Assembly (NCBI RefSeq): GCF_010448835.1
Contig: NZ_CP048409.1
Span: 496,001 to 560,000, forward strand
Direction: 5' to 3'
DNA: 64,000 nt
DNA from: Draconibacterium halophilum
Lineage (GTDB): Bacteria; Bacteroidota; Bacteroidia; Bacteroidales; Prolixibacteraceae
How positions within the stretch are numbered: position 1 is the stretch's first letter; each line of letters starts with the position of its first letter. Under the pieces are notes generated by a model. It did no database searches and was not told the DNA's origin. It was given only the letters and a program-made list of their open reading frames with translations. Shown here one piece after another: positions 25,547 to 35,400 of this stretch. A program made the position numbers and the translations under genes.

Positions 25547-26554
25547 TTAATTAGTTTCTTTTACAGCAGGCCAGTCATTGCTGTCCCATTCCAATTCTTT
25601 TATCTGTAGCTTTGGTGCTCCGTTATCATTCGCATCGTAGGCATGATAAACAAGGTAGTCTTTTCCGTTAAAGGTATAAGCAGAGTTGTGTCCAACGCCG
25701 TGCCAGTTTTTATTGCCCTGAAGTATAATGTTGCCACCTCCGGTTGCCATATCTTTTCCTTCTTTATCGAGATACGGGCCTGGAATTTCTTTCGATCTTC
25801 CTACAATCATTTTATAAGTACTTTCCACTCCTTTGCAGCAATAATCTATAGATGCAAAAAGGTAGTAGTAATCGCCTTTTTTAAAGATAAACGGTGCTTC
25901 AATAGCATTTGCTCCGGCATCAACCGGGTTGTCGTCAACAGATGTTGGATTGGGTTCGTATGAAGATGATTTGCGCGAAGCAATGGTTGGAATATCGTTC
26001 AAATTTTCAGCAACGGTTTTAGCATCGGGTGTCAGTTTTACAAGTTTTAAACCATCCCAAAATGAGCCAAAACTCATGTAAGGTGTACCATCTTTGTCAA
26101 CAATTAAATTGGGGTCGATGGCATTCCAGTTTGTTTTCCCGGGAAAAGACTGAATCACTTTTCCGTGGTCTATCCATTCAAAATCAGGATCGTTTGGATC
26201 GAGCGTTTTGTTAGTTGCCAAGCCAATACACGAAGTATTTTTTCCGAACGATGAAACAGAATAATAGAGGTAGTACTGGTCGTTTAAAAAAGCGATATCC
26301 GGAGCCCAGATGTGACCTTTAAAACCTTCCACCGCTTCGAGTGCCCATTTCGGAGTATCTTTAAACACGGGTTTTTCTTCGGTCCAGTTAACCATGTCGG
26401 TTGATGACCAAACGCTAACTCCCCATCCTGTGCAAAATAGGTAGTAGGTGTCGTTTTCCTTAATCATTACAGGATCGTGTACAACAATGTTTTGGGCCAA
26501 TACTTTTCCGGAAAGAACAAGTATTATGGCCAGTAAAGTAATTATCTGTTTCAT
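25547..26554 (-). CDS. GH43 arabinan endo-1,5-alpha-L-arabinosidase
   Basis: A compact single-domain 335-residue GH43 with a signal peptide (MKQIITLLAIILVLSGKVLA). The active-site triad is visible: general base Asp in IVVHDPVMIKENDTYYLFC, pKa Asp in WNAIDPNLIVDKDGTPYM, acid Glu in GANAIEAPFIFKKGDYYYLF. NWHGVGHNSAYTFNGKDYL gives the His of the calcium site typical of arabinanases. Size and motifs match soluble endo- or exo-arabinanases that shorten alpha-1,5-arabinan, probably in the periplasm. It follows the next GH43 gene by 13 bp. Confidence 0.9.
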   Translation of the reverse strand: MKQIITLLAIILVLSGKVLAQNIVVHDPVMIKENDTYYLFCTGWGVSVWSSTDMVNWTEEKPVFKDTPKWALEAVEGFKGHIWAPDIAFLNDQYYLYYSVSSFGKNTSCIGLATNKTLDPNDPDFEWIDHGKVIQSFPGKTNWNAIDPNLIVDKDGTPYMSFGSFWDGLKLVKLTPDAKTVAENLNDIPTIASRKSSSYEPNPTSVDDNPVDAGANAIEAPFIFKKGDYYYLFASIDYCCKGVESTYKMIVGRSKEIPGPYLDKEGKDMATGGGNIILQGNKNWHGVGHNSAYTFNGKDYLVYHAYDANDNGAPKLQIKELEWDSNDWPAVKETN

Positions 26555-26567
26555 TTTTCAGTATTTT

Positions 26568-27566
26568 TTATTGAATGCCTTCAGAGGTCATAATAACCCG
26601 CTGCATCGTTCCATCTTCGTTATAATAAAGTCTGTCGATACAAACCGACCGGCGAAAACTTCCGCCGTTGGGTTGAATACCACCGGTGTGATAAATAAAA
26701 TACCACTGATTATTAAATTCGATGATAGCCTGATGGTTTGTATTTGAATTGCCTGCCAATTCATTTAAAATGCCTTTGTATTCCCATGGGCCGGTAATCG
26801 ACTTGCTCATGGCATAAGCCGTTTTCTCGGGAAACTGATAGGCGTATGACAGGTAATACCAGTCGCCACGTTTATGAATCCATGGAGCTTCGGTAAAATT
26901 AGGAAGGTCGACGGAGTGGATCTCTCCATCCAGTTCTATCATATTTTCTTTTAGTTTGGCCCAGTAGCAAGCGGTATTTCCCCAGTATAAGTAAGCCTGA
27001 CCATCGTCGTCGATAAAAACCGTCGGGTCAATGTCGTCCCAGCTGATCCGTGTTTGATCAGTGGTCATATCGTTTGTTATTAAAGCTTTTCCCAATGCAT
27101 CTTGAAACGGACCTACCGGGCTGTCGGCAACGGCTACCCCGATTGATTTTCCCGGAATACTTCCGTGTTCAACCGTTACATACCAGTAAAATTTTCCGTT
27201 GCGCTCGATTACCTCAGCAGCCCAGGCACTGTGTGCCGCCCACTCAAAATCGGCAGGTTTTAACGGAACCGGGTGTTCTTTCCAGTTTACCAAATCTGTA
27301 GAGGAATACACTAACCACTCATTCATCTCGTAGAAATTTTTTCCTACCGGAGCCTGATCATGACCTGCATACAGATAAACGGTATCGTTATAAACCAGCG
27401 CAGCCGGGTCGGCGGTGTATTTATCCGTTATAATGGGATTATTGATCTGCTTTGGAGTAGTATCTCTGGCAGTGGTCTTTTCTACCTCATTTTTAACGCT
27501 TTGCGTGCAGCTAAAATTTAGTGCTAAAAAGAGAAGCGATAGAGTTGTTGTAAATAATGTCCGCAT
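26568..27566 (-). CDS. GH43 lipoprotein, arabinofuranosidase-like
   Basis: 332 residues with a lipobox (LSLLFLALNFSCT). The GH43 core: NPIITDKYTADPAALVYND (general base Asp), WDDIDPTVFIDDDGQAYLYW (pKa Asp), VDLPNFTEAPWIHKRGDWYY (acid Glu). It is a different subfamily from its GH43 neighbours, judged by the TADPAALVY and FTEAPWI blocks often seen in xylan/arabinan side-chain arabinofuranosidases. As the first gene after susD, just behind a terminator-like hairpin, it is probably made at a lower level than the SusCD pair. Confidence 0.88.
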   Translation of the reverse strand: MRTLFTTTLSLLFLALNFSCTQSVKNEVEKTTARDTTPKQINNPIITDKYTADPAALVYNDTVYLYAGHDQAPVGKNFYEMNEWLVYSSTDLVNWKEHPVPLKPADFEWAAHSAWAAEVIERNGKFYWYVTVEHGSIPGKSIGVAVADSPVGPFQDALGKALITNDMTTDQTRISWDDIDPTVFIDDDGQAYLYWGNTACYWAKLKENMIELDGEIHSVDLPNFTEAPWIHKRGDWYYLSYAYQFPEKTAYAMSKSITGPWEYKGILNELAGNSNTNHQAIIEFNNQWYFIYHTGGIQPNGGSFRRSVCIDRLYYNEDGTMQRVIMTSEGIQ

Positions 27567-27579
27567 GCTATTGAGTAAT

Positions 27580-27625
27580 TAAAAAAAAGAAAAGGCAAGT
27601 TAAAGGAAACCTGCCCTTTCTAATT
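27580..27625 (-). terminator. attenuator-like hairpin between susD and GH43
   Basis: On the minus strand GAAAGGGCAGG, a 10-nt loop, CTTGCCTTTTC and an immediate run of T form a hairpin (with two G-U pairs) plus U-tract. It fits partial termination after susD, lowering expression of the enzyme genes. Confidence 0.65.
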
Positions 27626-27635
27626 TTTCTATTTA

Positions 27636-29177
27636 TTAAATACCCCAACCTGGGTTTTGTGTATAATTCGGATTCTTATCGCGTTCTGCAGGTGGAATAG
27701 GGAAGTATTCACGACCTTCGATAAATCCTGAAAACTCTGAATCGTGATCTTTCAGTTCCTGAAGTCTTGCTGAGTCGTATAACCAACCCCAGCGAACGAT
27801 ATCTTCAAAACGGATTCCTTCGAAAGCAAACTCCAGCACTTTATCGTGCGAAAGCTGGTTGTAGAATTCCTGGCTTCCCATTGCAGCTATATCAGCTGAG
27901 ATATCAGGCAAATTCGATCTGTCGCGAACCATTTGGATGTATTGTCCGGCTACGGCAGCATTTCCAAGTTCGTACTGACACTCTGCATACATCATTAATA
28001 CTTCGGCATAACGAATTACTCTTTCGTTGATATCCGAACGCCAGTCGAACTCATTTTCTACATCTGTAGAAAAAGCGTTTGTGTATTTTCGAATATAAAC
28101 ATCATCCCATCTCGACTCATCAAAAGCTTCTCTGAATGGAATTCCGTACATGGTAGTTGCAGTTGTATCGTAGCTCATGCTTACAACAGCACGTGGGTCA
28201 ACTTCACCATCAACAGTTTTTTCGGCCATGTATTCATCAAAAATCCATCGTGTTGCAGCAGCATCACCAAAACCAAAGCCAGTTGGAGCAAAAGTAATGG
28301 CGTGAGCTGTTGTTTTCGACCAGTCGGCAGCAGGTTGGCTTACCCATCCAAGTACTGTTCCACCTACACTGCGGTCGAGCTGAATTTCGAAGATCGATTC
28401 AGAATTGTTCTCGTTTGAAGTGGTGAAATTATCAGCGTAATTTGGTACCAAATCATAAATGCCAAGGTCAATTACCTGTTTCAAATAATTAGAAGCATTT
28501 TCGTAGTCGTGGTTCATTAAATATGATTTTCCAACAAATGCAAGTGCGGCACCTTTTGTAGCACGTCCCAAATCCGATTCAGGATAAGTTGTTGGCAATA
28601 AATCAGCTGCTGCTTTAAAATCATCAATTACTGCAGCCCATGCAACCTCAGGACTTACTTGTTCAGGATACAGATCTTCTTCGCTTTGGTACGTATTCAT
28701 TACCAAAGGAATATTTCTGAAAAATGAAACAAGGTAATAGTTTGATAAACCTCTTAGAAATAAAGCTTCTCCTTTGTATTGATCGTAAGTTGCCTGGTTG
28801 GCAAACTCAACGTTATCGATATTTTCAAGAACCTGGTTGGCTCTGTTTATTACACCGTAGAATGCAGTCCATGGCCATTGTGCCATAATCGGATCTTCAT
28901 CAAGGTTAAATTTACCGGTTAAACTTAATACGCGCCACGGGCTGAAACTTTGAATGTCATCGCCTTTCAGGCTTAATGCGAAAGGTACAAAACGTAGCCA
29001 CGTACCATCGTAAAGTAATCCCATGTATGTGGCGCTTACGCCGGCTTTTACATCAGCTTCTGATTGCCAGTAGGTTTCGGTAGTTTGCAGGTTTGGGTTG
29101 CTTAGCTCCAACCACTCTTCGTTACATGATGCCATGAACAAAGTTAAGAAGGCAAGAAAAATATATTTTAATTTCAT
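27636..29177 (-). CDS. SusD/RagB-family surface glycan-binding lipoprotein
   Basis: A 513-residue lipoprotein (FLAFLTLFMASCN). It shows the SusD helical TPR core: SEADVKAGVSATYMGLLYDG near the start, EALFLRGLSNYYLVSFFRNI at about residue 140, the late block RYAEVLMMYAECQYELGNAA, and a typical end (FPIPPAERDKNPNYTQNPGW). SusD proteins sit on the lid of the SusC transporter and bind glycan chains at the cell surface. It follows susC by 21 bp and is the substrate-binding half of the arabinan uptake pair. Confidence 0.95.
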   Translation of the reverse strand: MKLKYIFLAFLTLFMASCNEEWLELSNPNLQTTETYWQSEADVKAGVSATYMGLLYDGTWLRFVPFALSLKGDDIQSFSPWRVLSLTGKFNLDEDPIMAQWPWTAFYGVINRANQVLENIDNVEFANQATYDQYKGEALFLRGLSNYYLVSFFRNIPLVMNTYQSEEDLYPEQVSPEVAWAAVIDDFKAAADLLPTTYPESDLGRATKGAALAFVGKSYLMNHDYENASNYLKQVIDLGIYDLVPNYADNFTTSNENNSESIFEIQLDRSVGGTVLGWVSQPAADWSKTTAHAITFAPTGFGFGDAAATRWIFDEYMAEKTVDGEVDPRAVVSMSYDTTATTMYGIPFREAFDESRWDDVYIRKYTNAFSTDVENEFDWRSDINERVIRYAEVLMMYAECQYELGNAAVAGQYIQMVRDRSNLPDISADIAAMGSQEFYNQLSHDKVLEFAFEGIRFEDIVRWGWLYDSARLQELKDHDSEFSGFIEGREYFPIPPAERDKNPNYTQNPGWGI

Positions 29178-29198
29178 GATAATTCTTTTTAGTTATTA

Positions 29199-32100
29199 TT
29201 AAAATCCAACCTTTACGCCGAACAGAATTGTTCTTGGTGTAGGTAATCCACCTGAAAAAGCGGTAAATCCTCTGTTCGCTGCTGCACCATTGTCTGTTCC
29301 GCGGCTAAATAATCCGTCGTTATTAAATTCAGGATCGTAACCCGAGTAACTGGTAATTGTAATAGCGTTTTGAAGCGAACCATATATGCGAACTGATGAG
29401 AGATTTAAGAAATCGAGTGCTGATGCAGGAAGTGTGTATCCTAACTCGATGTTCGAGAATCTTAGGTAATCACCATCTTCCAACCAGAAATCCGATGCTC
29501 TTGTGTTACGGTTCGGGTCATCTCTAATAATTCTTGGTCTTCCGGTATCGGTGTTATTAGGTGTCCATCTGTCCATCAAATCAGTGCTCATATTTTCTAA
29601 ACCGGCACCGGCACGAAGACCGTTTCCTATTGCATTAACTACTTTGTTTCCGGCAGCACCCTGAGCTGAAATAGTAAGGTCGAAATTCCGATATTCAGCA
29701 TTGAAGTTAAAACCGTAATAAAAATTTGGTAATGCACTACCCATGTGTGTACGGTCGTCTTCAGTAATTTCGTTATCACCGTTAAGATCTTTGAACATGA
29801 AGTCACCGGCATCGGTTAGACTTTCCTGGTAAAGGCCGTCAGGAGCATTGGCATCCAAGGCTTGAACTTCTGCTTTGCTCTGGAATACTTTTTCCACAAC
29901 ATAACCATACAATTCACCAACTTCGGTACCAACATCGGTACGACTCCAGTTTCCGTCAATTGGGTTAATACCTTCACCAAGGCTCAACACCTCGTTTTTA
30001 AGGGTAGAAAAGTTAGCATTTAGGCTGTATTTAAATTCACCTTCAGCTTTACGGTAGGTTGCATTAAATTCAAATCCCTGGTTTTTAACCGACAAAGCGT
30101 TTTGTACAGGCGATTCCCAATCGTACCAACCCAGGTGAGTTGGAGTTGGAACAGTTCCTAACAGATCGTCAACTCTTTTTACGTAGTATTCTGTTGTAAA
30201 CAGGATTCTGTTTTCAAGAAGACCGAAATCCAAACCAATATTGGTAGTTTTAGATTGCTCCCATTTAATGTCTGTTGAAGCAGGAATAAATTGAGCTCCA
30301 CCAGCTACTGCGCTACCATTTAATACATAAGTTGCGTATGGGTTAATATAACCCTGATAGAGGTAATCACCAATGTTTTGGTTACCTAATACACCGTAAC
30401 TGGCACGAACTTTTAATTGACTGATAAATTCGCTTGAAGCTAAAAAGTCTTCTTTATGGGCTTTCCAGGCCACTGCTACTGATGGGAAGTTTCCCCATTT
30501 GTTCTGCGGACTGAATCGTGATGAACCATCGCGACGTATTGTTGCTGTCATCAAGTATTTATCGTCGTATCCAACAATTACCCGACCGAAATAAGAAGCC
30601 AAACGTGACTGAAATTCGTCGCCACTGCTGGTTCTGTCTTCTCCGTTACTCAATTGTTTGAAATACGGTTCTGAAAAACCTTCTGCATGGCCATTAGATC
30701 TTGTAACGAAAGTGTTAAGAGCACTTTGTCCGAGCAATGCATTCACTGTAAACTTGTCGATTGTTGTATTGTACGACAAGGTGTTTTCAATAGTACCTGT
30801 TGAGCCGTAACCACGGTTGTCATCCATTTTTGCAATGGTGTTTGAAAAACCGGCAAACCATCCCAGGTCGTAAAGTGGTTCGAAGTGGTAATCGCGCCAA
30901 TCGGTGCGCTCATAACTTAAGCTAAGCTTGTATTTTAATCCTTTTATAATTTCATACTCACCATAAATATTACCAATCAAACGGTATCTTTTAGTGTTAC
31001 TCTCAATCAAATTATTCATACCAACAACGTTAGCAGAATAGGCTCCGTGCAAATCGGCACTGGCCGAAGAGTAACCATTCATTTTTGTTTCGTCGTAAAC
31101 CGGCAGTGTAGGAATAGCAGAAGCCGTGTAACCTAACATTGTTCCATCATGCAGGAACGACATCAAATCACGATCAGCATAAGTGTAATGTAACGATTCG
31201 CCAACTTTTAGTTTACCCAGTTTGTGATCGGAGTTAACCATTATACCATATCTTGTGTAATTTGGTCCGTTTCCTTCAACCGTACCGGTTTGGTCAAAAT
31301 AGTTCAAACTCATACTAAAATTCGAAACTTCGTTTCCTCCGCTAACCGAAACAGTTTGGTTGTTAATATGACCTGTTTTAAACAATTCGTCTTGCCAGTT
31401 GGTGTTTACATTGTCAACATAGTATGGGCTCGATGGGTCGTTTGCAGGAAAAATATACAGTTCGCTATATTCAGGATATGCTTTTGCATTATTGGTTGAC
31501 TCGTTAACCAGTGTTTGATACTGTTCGCGTTCAAGTACATCCATTCTTTCTGTAATTTCCTGAAAACCGTAATACCCACTGTACGAAACTTTCATCTCGC
31601 CTTTTGTACCACGTTTTGTTGTAATAATGATTACTCCGTTTGCAGCACGCGAACCATAAATTGCAGCAGCCGATGCATCTTTTAATACCTGAATTGACTC
31701 GATGTTTTCGGTTGGGATATCATTTGCAGGAGCAAAAACACCATCGATAACATAAAGCGGATCGTTATTGGTAAACGAAGTAATACCGCGGATTTTTACT
31801 TTTGGAGCAGAACCCGGATCACCGGAACTTTGAATGGAAACACCAGCCACTTTACCTTGTAAAGCTTTGGTAACATCGTTTGTTGCGGTTTTTGCCATTT
31901 CATCAGTTTCAACAATTGAAATAGAACCGGTAAGATCCGATTTCTTTTGAGTACCATAACCAATGGCAACTACTTCTTCAATTCCAAATACGTCTTGCTG
32001 AAGTTGCACCTCAATATTTGATCTTCCATCAAGTTGAACTTCTTGCGCAATAAAACCTATAAATGAAAACTGAAGTGCAGCATTGTCGTCTGAAACACTA

Positions 32101-32288
32101 ATCGTGAAGTTACCGTCTACATCGGTAATGGTTCCGTTTGTGGTTCCCTTTTCAACTACATTTACACCGGGAAGGGTGGTATTGTTCCCAGCGTCGAACA
32201 CAACACCGGTAACAGAGTGTTGTGCGAAACTTATTCCTGAAGTGAATAGGAATAAGCACACTAATAGATAAGTTAAGTTTCTCTTCAT
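29199..32288 (-). CDS. SusC-family TonB-dependent transporter
   Basis: 1029 residues with a signal peptide (LTYLLVCLFLFTSGISFA). A carboxypeptidase-D regulatory-like domain follows (TLPGVNVVEKGTTNGTITDV) and then the SusC signature and TonB-box region (EEVVAIGYGTQKKSDLTGSI). The plug domain includes KIRGITSFTNNDPLYVIDGV and SAAAIYGSRAANGVIIITT. The 22-strand barrel closes with TILFGVKVGF. It lacks the STN domain seen in the second SusC, in keeping with control by a hybrid two-component system and not by sigma/anti-sigma. It imports oligosaccharides across the outer membrane using TonB energy. First gene of the operon. Confidence 0.96.
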   Translation of the reverse strand: MKRNLTYLLVCLFLFTSGISFAQHSVTGVVFDAGNNTTLPGVNVVEKGTTNGTITDVDGNFTISVSDDNAALQFSFIGFIAQEVQLDGRSNIEVQLQQDVFGIEEVVAIGYGTQKKSDLTGSISIVETDEMAKTATNDVTKALQGKVAGVSIQSSGDPGSAPKVKIRGITSFTNNDPLYVIDGVFAPANDIPTENIESIQVLKDASAAAIYGSRAANGVIIITTKRGTKGEMKVSYSGYYGFQEITERMDVLEREQYQTLVNESTNNAKAYPEYSELYIFPANDPSSPYYVDNVNTNWQDELFKTGHINNQTVSVSGGNEVSNFSMSLNYFDQTGTVEGNGPNYTRYGIMVNSDHKLGKLKVGESLHYTYADRDLMSFLHDGTMLGYTASAIPTLPVYDETKMNGYSSASADLHGAYSANVVGMNNLIESNTKRYRLIGNIYGEYEIIKGLKYKLSLSYERTDWRDYHFEPLYDLGWFAGFSNTIAKMDDNRGYGSTGTIENTLSYNTTIDKFTVNALLGQSALNTFVTRSNGHAEGFSEPYFKQLSNGEDRTSSGDEFQSRLASYFGRVIVGYDDKYLMTATIRRDGSSRFSPQNKWGNFPSVAVAWKAHKEDFLASSEFISQLKVRASYGVLGNQNIGDYLYQGYINPYATYVLNGSAVAGGAQFIPASTDIKWEQSKTTNIGLDFGLLENRILFTTEYYVKRVDDLLGTVPTPTHLGWYDWESPVQNALSVKNQGFEFNATYRKAEGEFKYSLNANFSTLKNEVLSLGEGINPIDGNWSRTDVGTEVGELYGYVVEKVFQSKAEVQALDANAPDGLYQESLTDAGDFMFKDLNGDNEITEDDRTHMGSALPNFYYGFNFNAEYRNFDLTISAQGAAGNKVVNAIGNGLRAGAGLENMSTDLMDRWTPNNTDTGRPRIIRDDPNRNTRASDFWLEDGDYLRFSNIELGYTLPASALDFLNLSSVRIYGSLQNAITITSYSGYDPEFNNDGLFSRGTDNGAAANRGFTAFSGGLPTPRTILFGVKVGF

Positions 32289-32355
32289 AATTAATAAAAT
32301 TGGTTTACACTTTAAATTCTGGTTGTAAAATTACGAAGGGAAGGTGCAGAAGGGG

Positions 32356-32392
32356 GTGGACAATTTAATATGGATAGTGGACGATTGTGGAA
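32356..32392. promoter_or_regulatory. phased GTGGAC repeats, candidate HTCS binding site
   Basis: GTGGAC occurs at 32356-32361 and 32377-32382, and GTGGAA at 32387-32392: spacings of 21 and 10 bp, that is whole helical turns. They lie 68-104 bp upstream of the susC start. Closer to the gene is only a weak -7-like TAATTTTA on the minus strand, as expected of a promoter that needs an activator. Confidence 0.45.
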
Positions 32393-32425
32393 ATCTTATC
32401 GCCAGGGAGTGTAAGGGGCAGAAAA

Positions 32426-35400
32426 TCAGTTATCAACGTGCTTTTTGGCAAAGTCGCTAGGACTTGATCCGTAGAACTTTTTAAAGATCCGGCTGAAGTA
32501 TTTAGGATCGTTAAAACCGGTTTTAAAGGCGATTTCGGATATGGATAGATCGGTTGTTCTAATCATTTCAACCGACTTTTTTAGTTTGTATGAGTTTATA
32601 AAATCGGTAATGTTCAGATCGGTGAGTGCCTTAATTTTTTTGTACAACAAACTTCGGCTTACAAACATTTCGCGGGCAAATTGTTCTACCGAAAAATCCG
32701 ATTCGCGGTAATTCTCTTCCAGCACTTTATAGGCTTTTGTCACAAACTCCTCATCCAGTTTGTTGGATGAAAATTGATCGGGAGACACGGTTTCCGGGCT
32801 ACTAAAAATGTTTTTGATCTTTCTGCGCGACTCGATGATATTGCGCATTTTTATTTGCAGAATTTGCAGGTTAAAAGGTTTTGGAATGTAATCGTCGGCA
32901 CCGGTTTCAAGGCCTTCAATCCAGCTTTCCACCATGTTTTTTGCGGTGAGCAGAATAATTGGAATATGGCTGGTTTGGATGTTCTTTTTCATACGGCTAC
33001 ACAATTCAATACCGTCCATAACAGGCATCATCACATCGCTGATAATCAACTCGGGTGAATATTTTTTAGCCATTCCAAGGCCAATTTTTCCGTTTTCGGC
33101 ACCAAGTACACGGTATTCTGATCGTAGTGTTTGCAGAAGGAAACTACGCAGATCGAAATTGTCTTCAACAATTAAAATGGTTGGTTTTGTTTTATTATCG
33201 GGTGCTTCTTCTTCCAATTCATAATCGGTGTTGCGGGCAACAATGTGCTCCGACAGTACATTTACACGCCCCTCCAGGTTGATTTCGGTTGGTATACCGG
33301 TTTCGTTAATAGCATCACTTTCAAAACGGTTTTTTGAATAGGGCATACAAACCGTAAAAGTGCTGCCTTTTTTAGGTTCGCTTTTCACCTTTATTTCGCC
33401 ATTTAGTGCTTGAACAATCTCGTGGGTGAGTGCCAAACCAATACCCGAGCTGGTAAAATCGGTTTGTTTTCCCGATTCGGCATCTTTATAAAACCGGTTA
33501 AAGATGTGTGGCAGATGGTCTTTCGAAATTCCTCTTCCTGTATCGATTACGCTAATGGCTACAAACGGAACTGCAATACAGTCTTCCCGATCTTCAGCGA
33601 ATTTTTCCACTTTTAAGGTTATTGAACCAGATGGCGGGGTGTTTTTAAATGCATTGGAAAGCAGGTTGTAAAAAACATTTTCAACTTTTTCGGCGTCGAA
33701 CCACGTTTCGTCGGTGAATTTGGTTTTTATAAAATGGTAATCTATATGCTGATGCTCTGCCAGGTCTTTAAACGACTCGAAAATACCATATAAAAATTCC
33801 TGCAAGTTGCCTTTGCTCACATTTAGTTTTAGTTTGCCGGTTTCAATTCGGCGGAAATACAGCAACTGGTTAATAAGGTGCAACAGGCGCTGTGCATTTC
33901 GATTAATAATATTTAGCGTGTTTTGTGTATTAACGTCGCCTTTCATGTTTCTCATTAACTGTTCCAGGGGGTCGATAATGAGTGTTAATGGTGTACGGAA
34001 TTCGTGCGAAATATTGGTGAAAAATCGTAAGCGTAACTGGTTTACCAGCTTTACTTTCTCGTTCAGTTCGATTACCTCGTCGCGTTGTTGAGCAATTTGC
34101 TGGTTTTGTTTTTCAAGCTCTTCTTTTTGTTCCTCAATTTTAAAAGTGCGTTCGCGAACCTGTTGTTCCAGTTTACGTTTTTGTTCTTTTAGAAATTGAG
34201 TTCGGTAGCGAATATATATTAAAACCATTGTTACAAAGAAAACCACCGCCAATATCTGAAACCAAGCGGTTTCCCAAAAAGGTGGAACAATGGTAATAGT
34301 AAGTGCAGTAGATTTTTCAGACCAGATACCATCGCTGTTGGCCGCTTTAACTTTAAACACATACTCGCCCCCGACAGGTTGGTGTAATTGGCAAAACGCC
34401 GGTTCGACGACACTTCAACCCAGTTTTGATCTACGCCCTCCATTTGGTAAGCATATTTTATTTTGCCCGGTTGAAAATAGTCCAGTGCTGAAAACTCGAT
34501 GGAGAAAACAGCATCTTTATAAGAAAGCTCTATCTCATTTGTTTCGCTTATTGGCGAATTCAGTATGATTTTTGAATGGTACTTTTCGCCAATAATTACC
34601 GGTTCGCTGAAAACGGAGAACTGTGTAAATACGGGCTGCGGAATATTGGGGTACGAATCAAACTCTGCTGGATTAAAGTAGTTGAGTCCCTGTATTCCTC
34701 CAAAATACAAATTCCCCTGATCGTCGGAACACGAAGCCGACCAGTAAAACTGATCGCTTAAAAGACCATCGCTTGAATAGTAGTTCTGAAACGTTTCGGT
34801 CTCGGGATTAAATTTTGATAACCCGTTGTCGGTCGATATCCATAAATTGCCCTGTGCGTCTTCTTCAATGGCGTAGGTTACGTTATTGCATAAACCGTCT
34901 TGCTGGTTGTAATTAATAAAGCCGCCATTTCCTTTTTCGGTGTATTTACAAATTCCGTTACCGTAGGTTCCAATCCAAATGGTACCGTCGTGCGCCTCAA
35001 AAAGCGAAATAATGTAATTTCCTTTGAGCGATGTTGAATCAGACGGATCGCTAACAAATTTGGTGAAATTGATTTGCCCTGTATTTTCGTTGAAAGTTAG
35101 TAATTGCGAGCGGTTAAATCGGTAAAGACCATTCTCGGTTCCTACCCAAACTCTGTTTTGGCTGTCGGTTAACAGACACCCGATTTCAAGGGTTTGGTTG
35201 ATGTCCATTTTTTCGTGAATACGCAAAAAAGAATCATCTTCAGGATCATAGATGTCGAGTCCTCCACGTGTGCCAACTAAAATGTGTTTGTTGTCGAGGT
35301 ATTCAAGACTGGAAATAAAGTTACTGCTCAAACTTCTGTTGTCGCCGGGAATGTATTCTAGGGTTTCAAAACGATTTTGCTGTTCGGCCAGTAATTTGTT

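Noticed and set aside
34231..34360. Programmed frameshift in the hybrid regulator
   Set aside because: No slippery heptamer with a downstream stem was seen; a simple one-base loss in the run of C explains it better.
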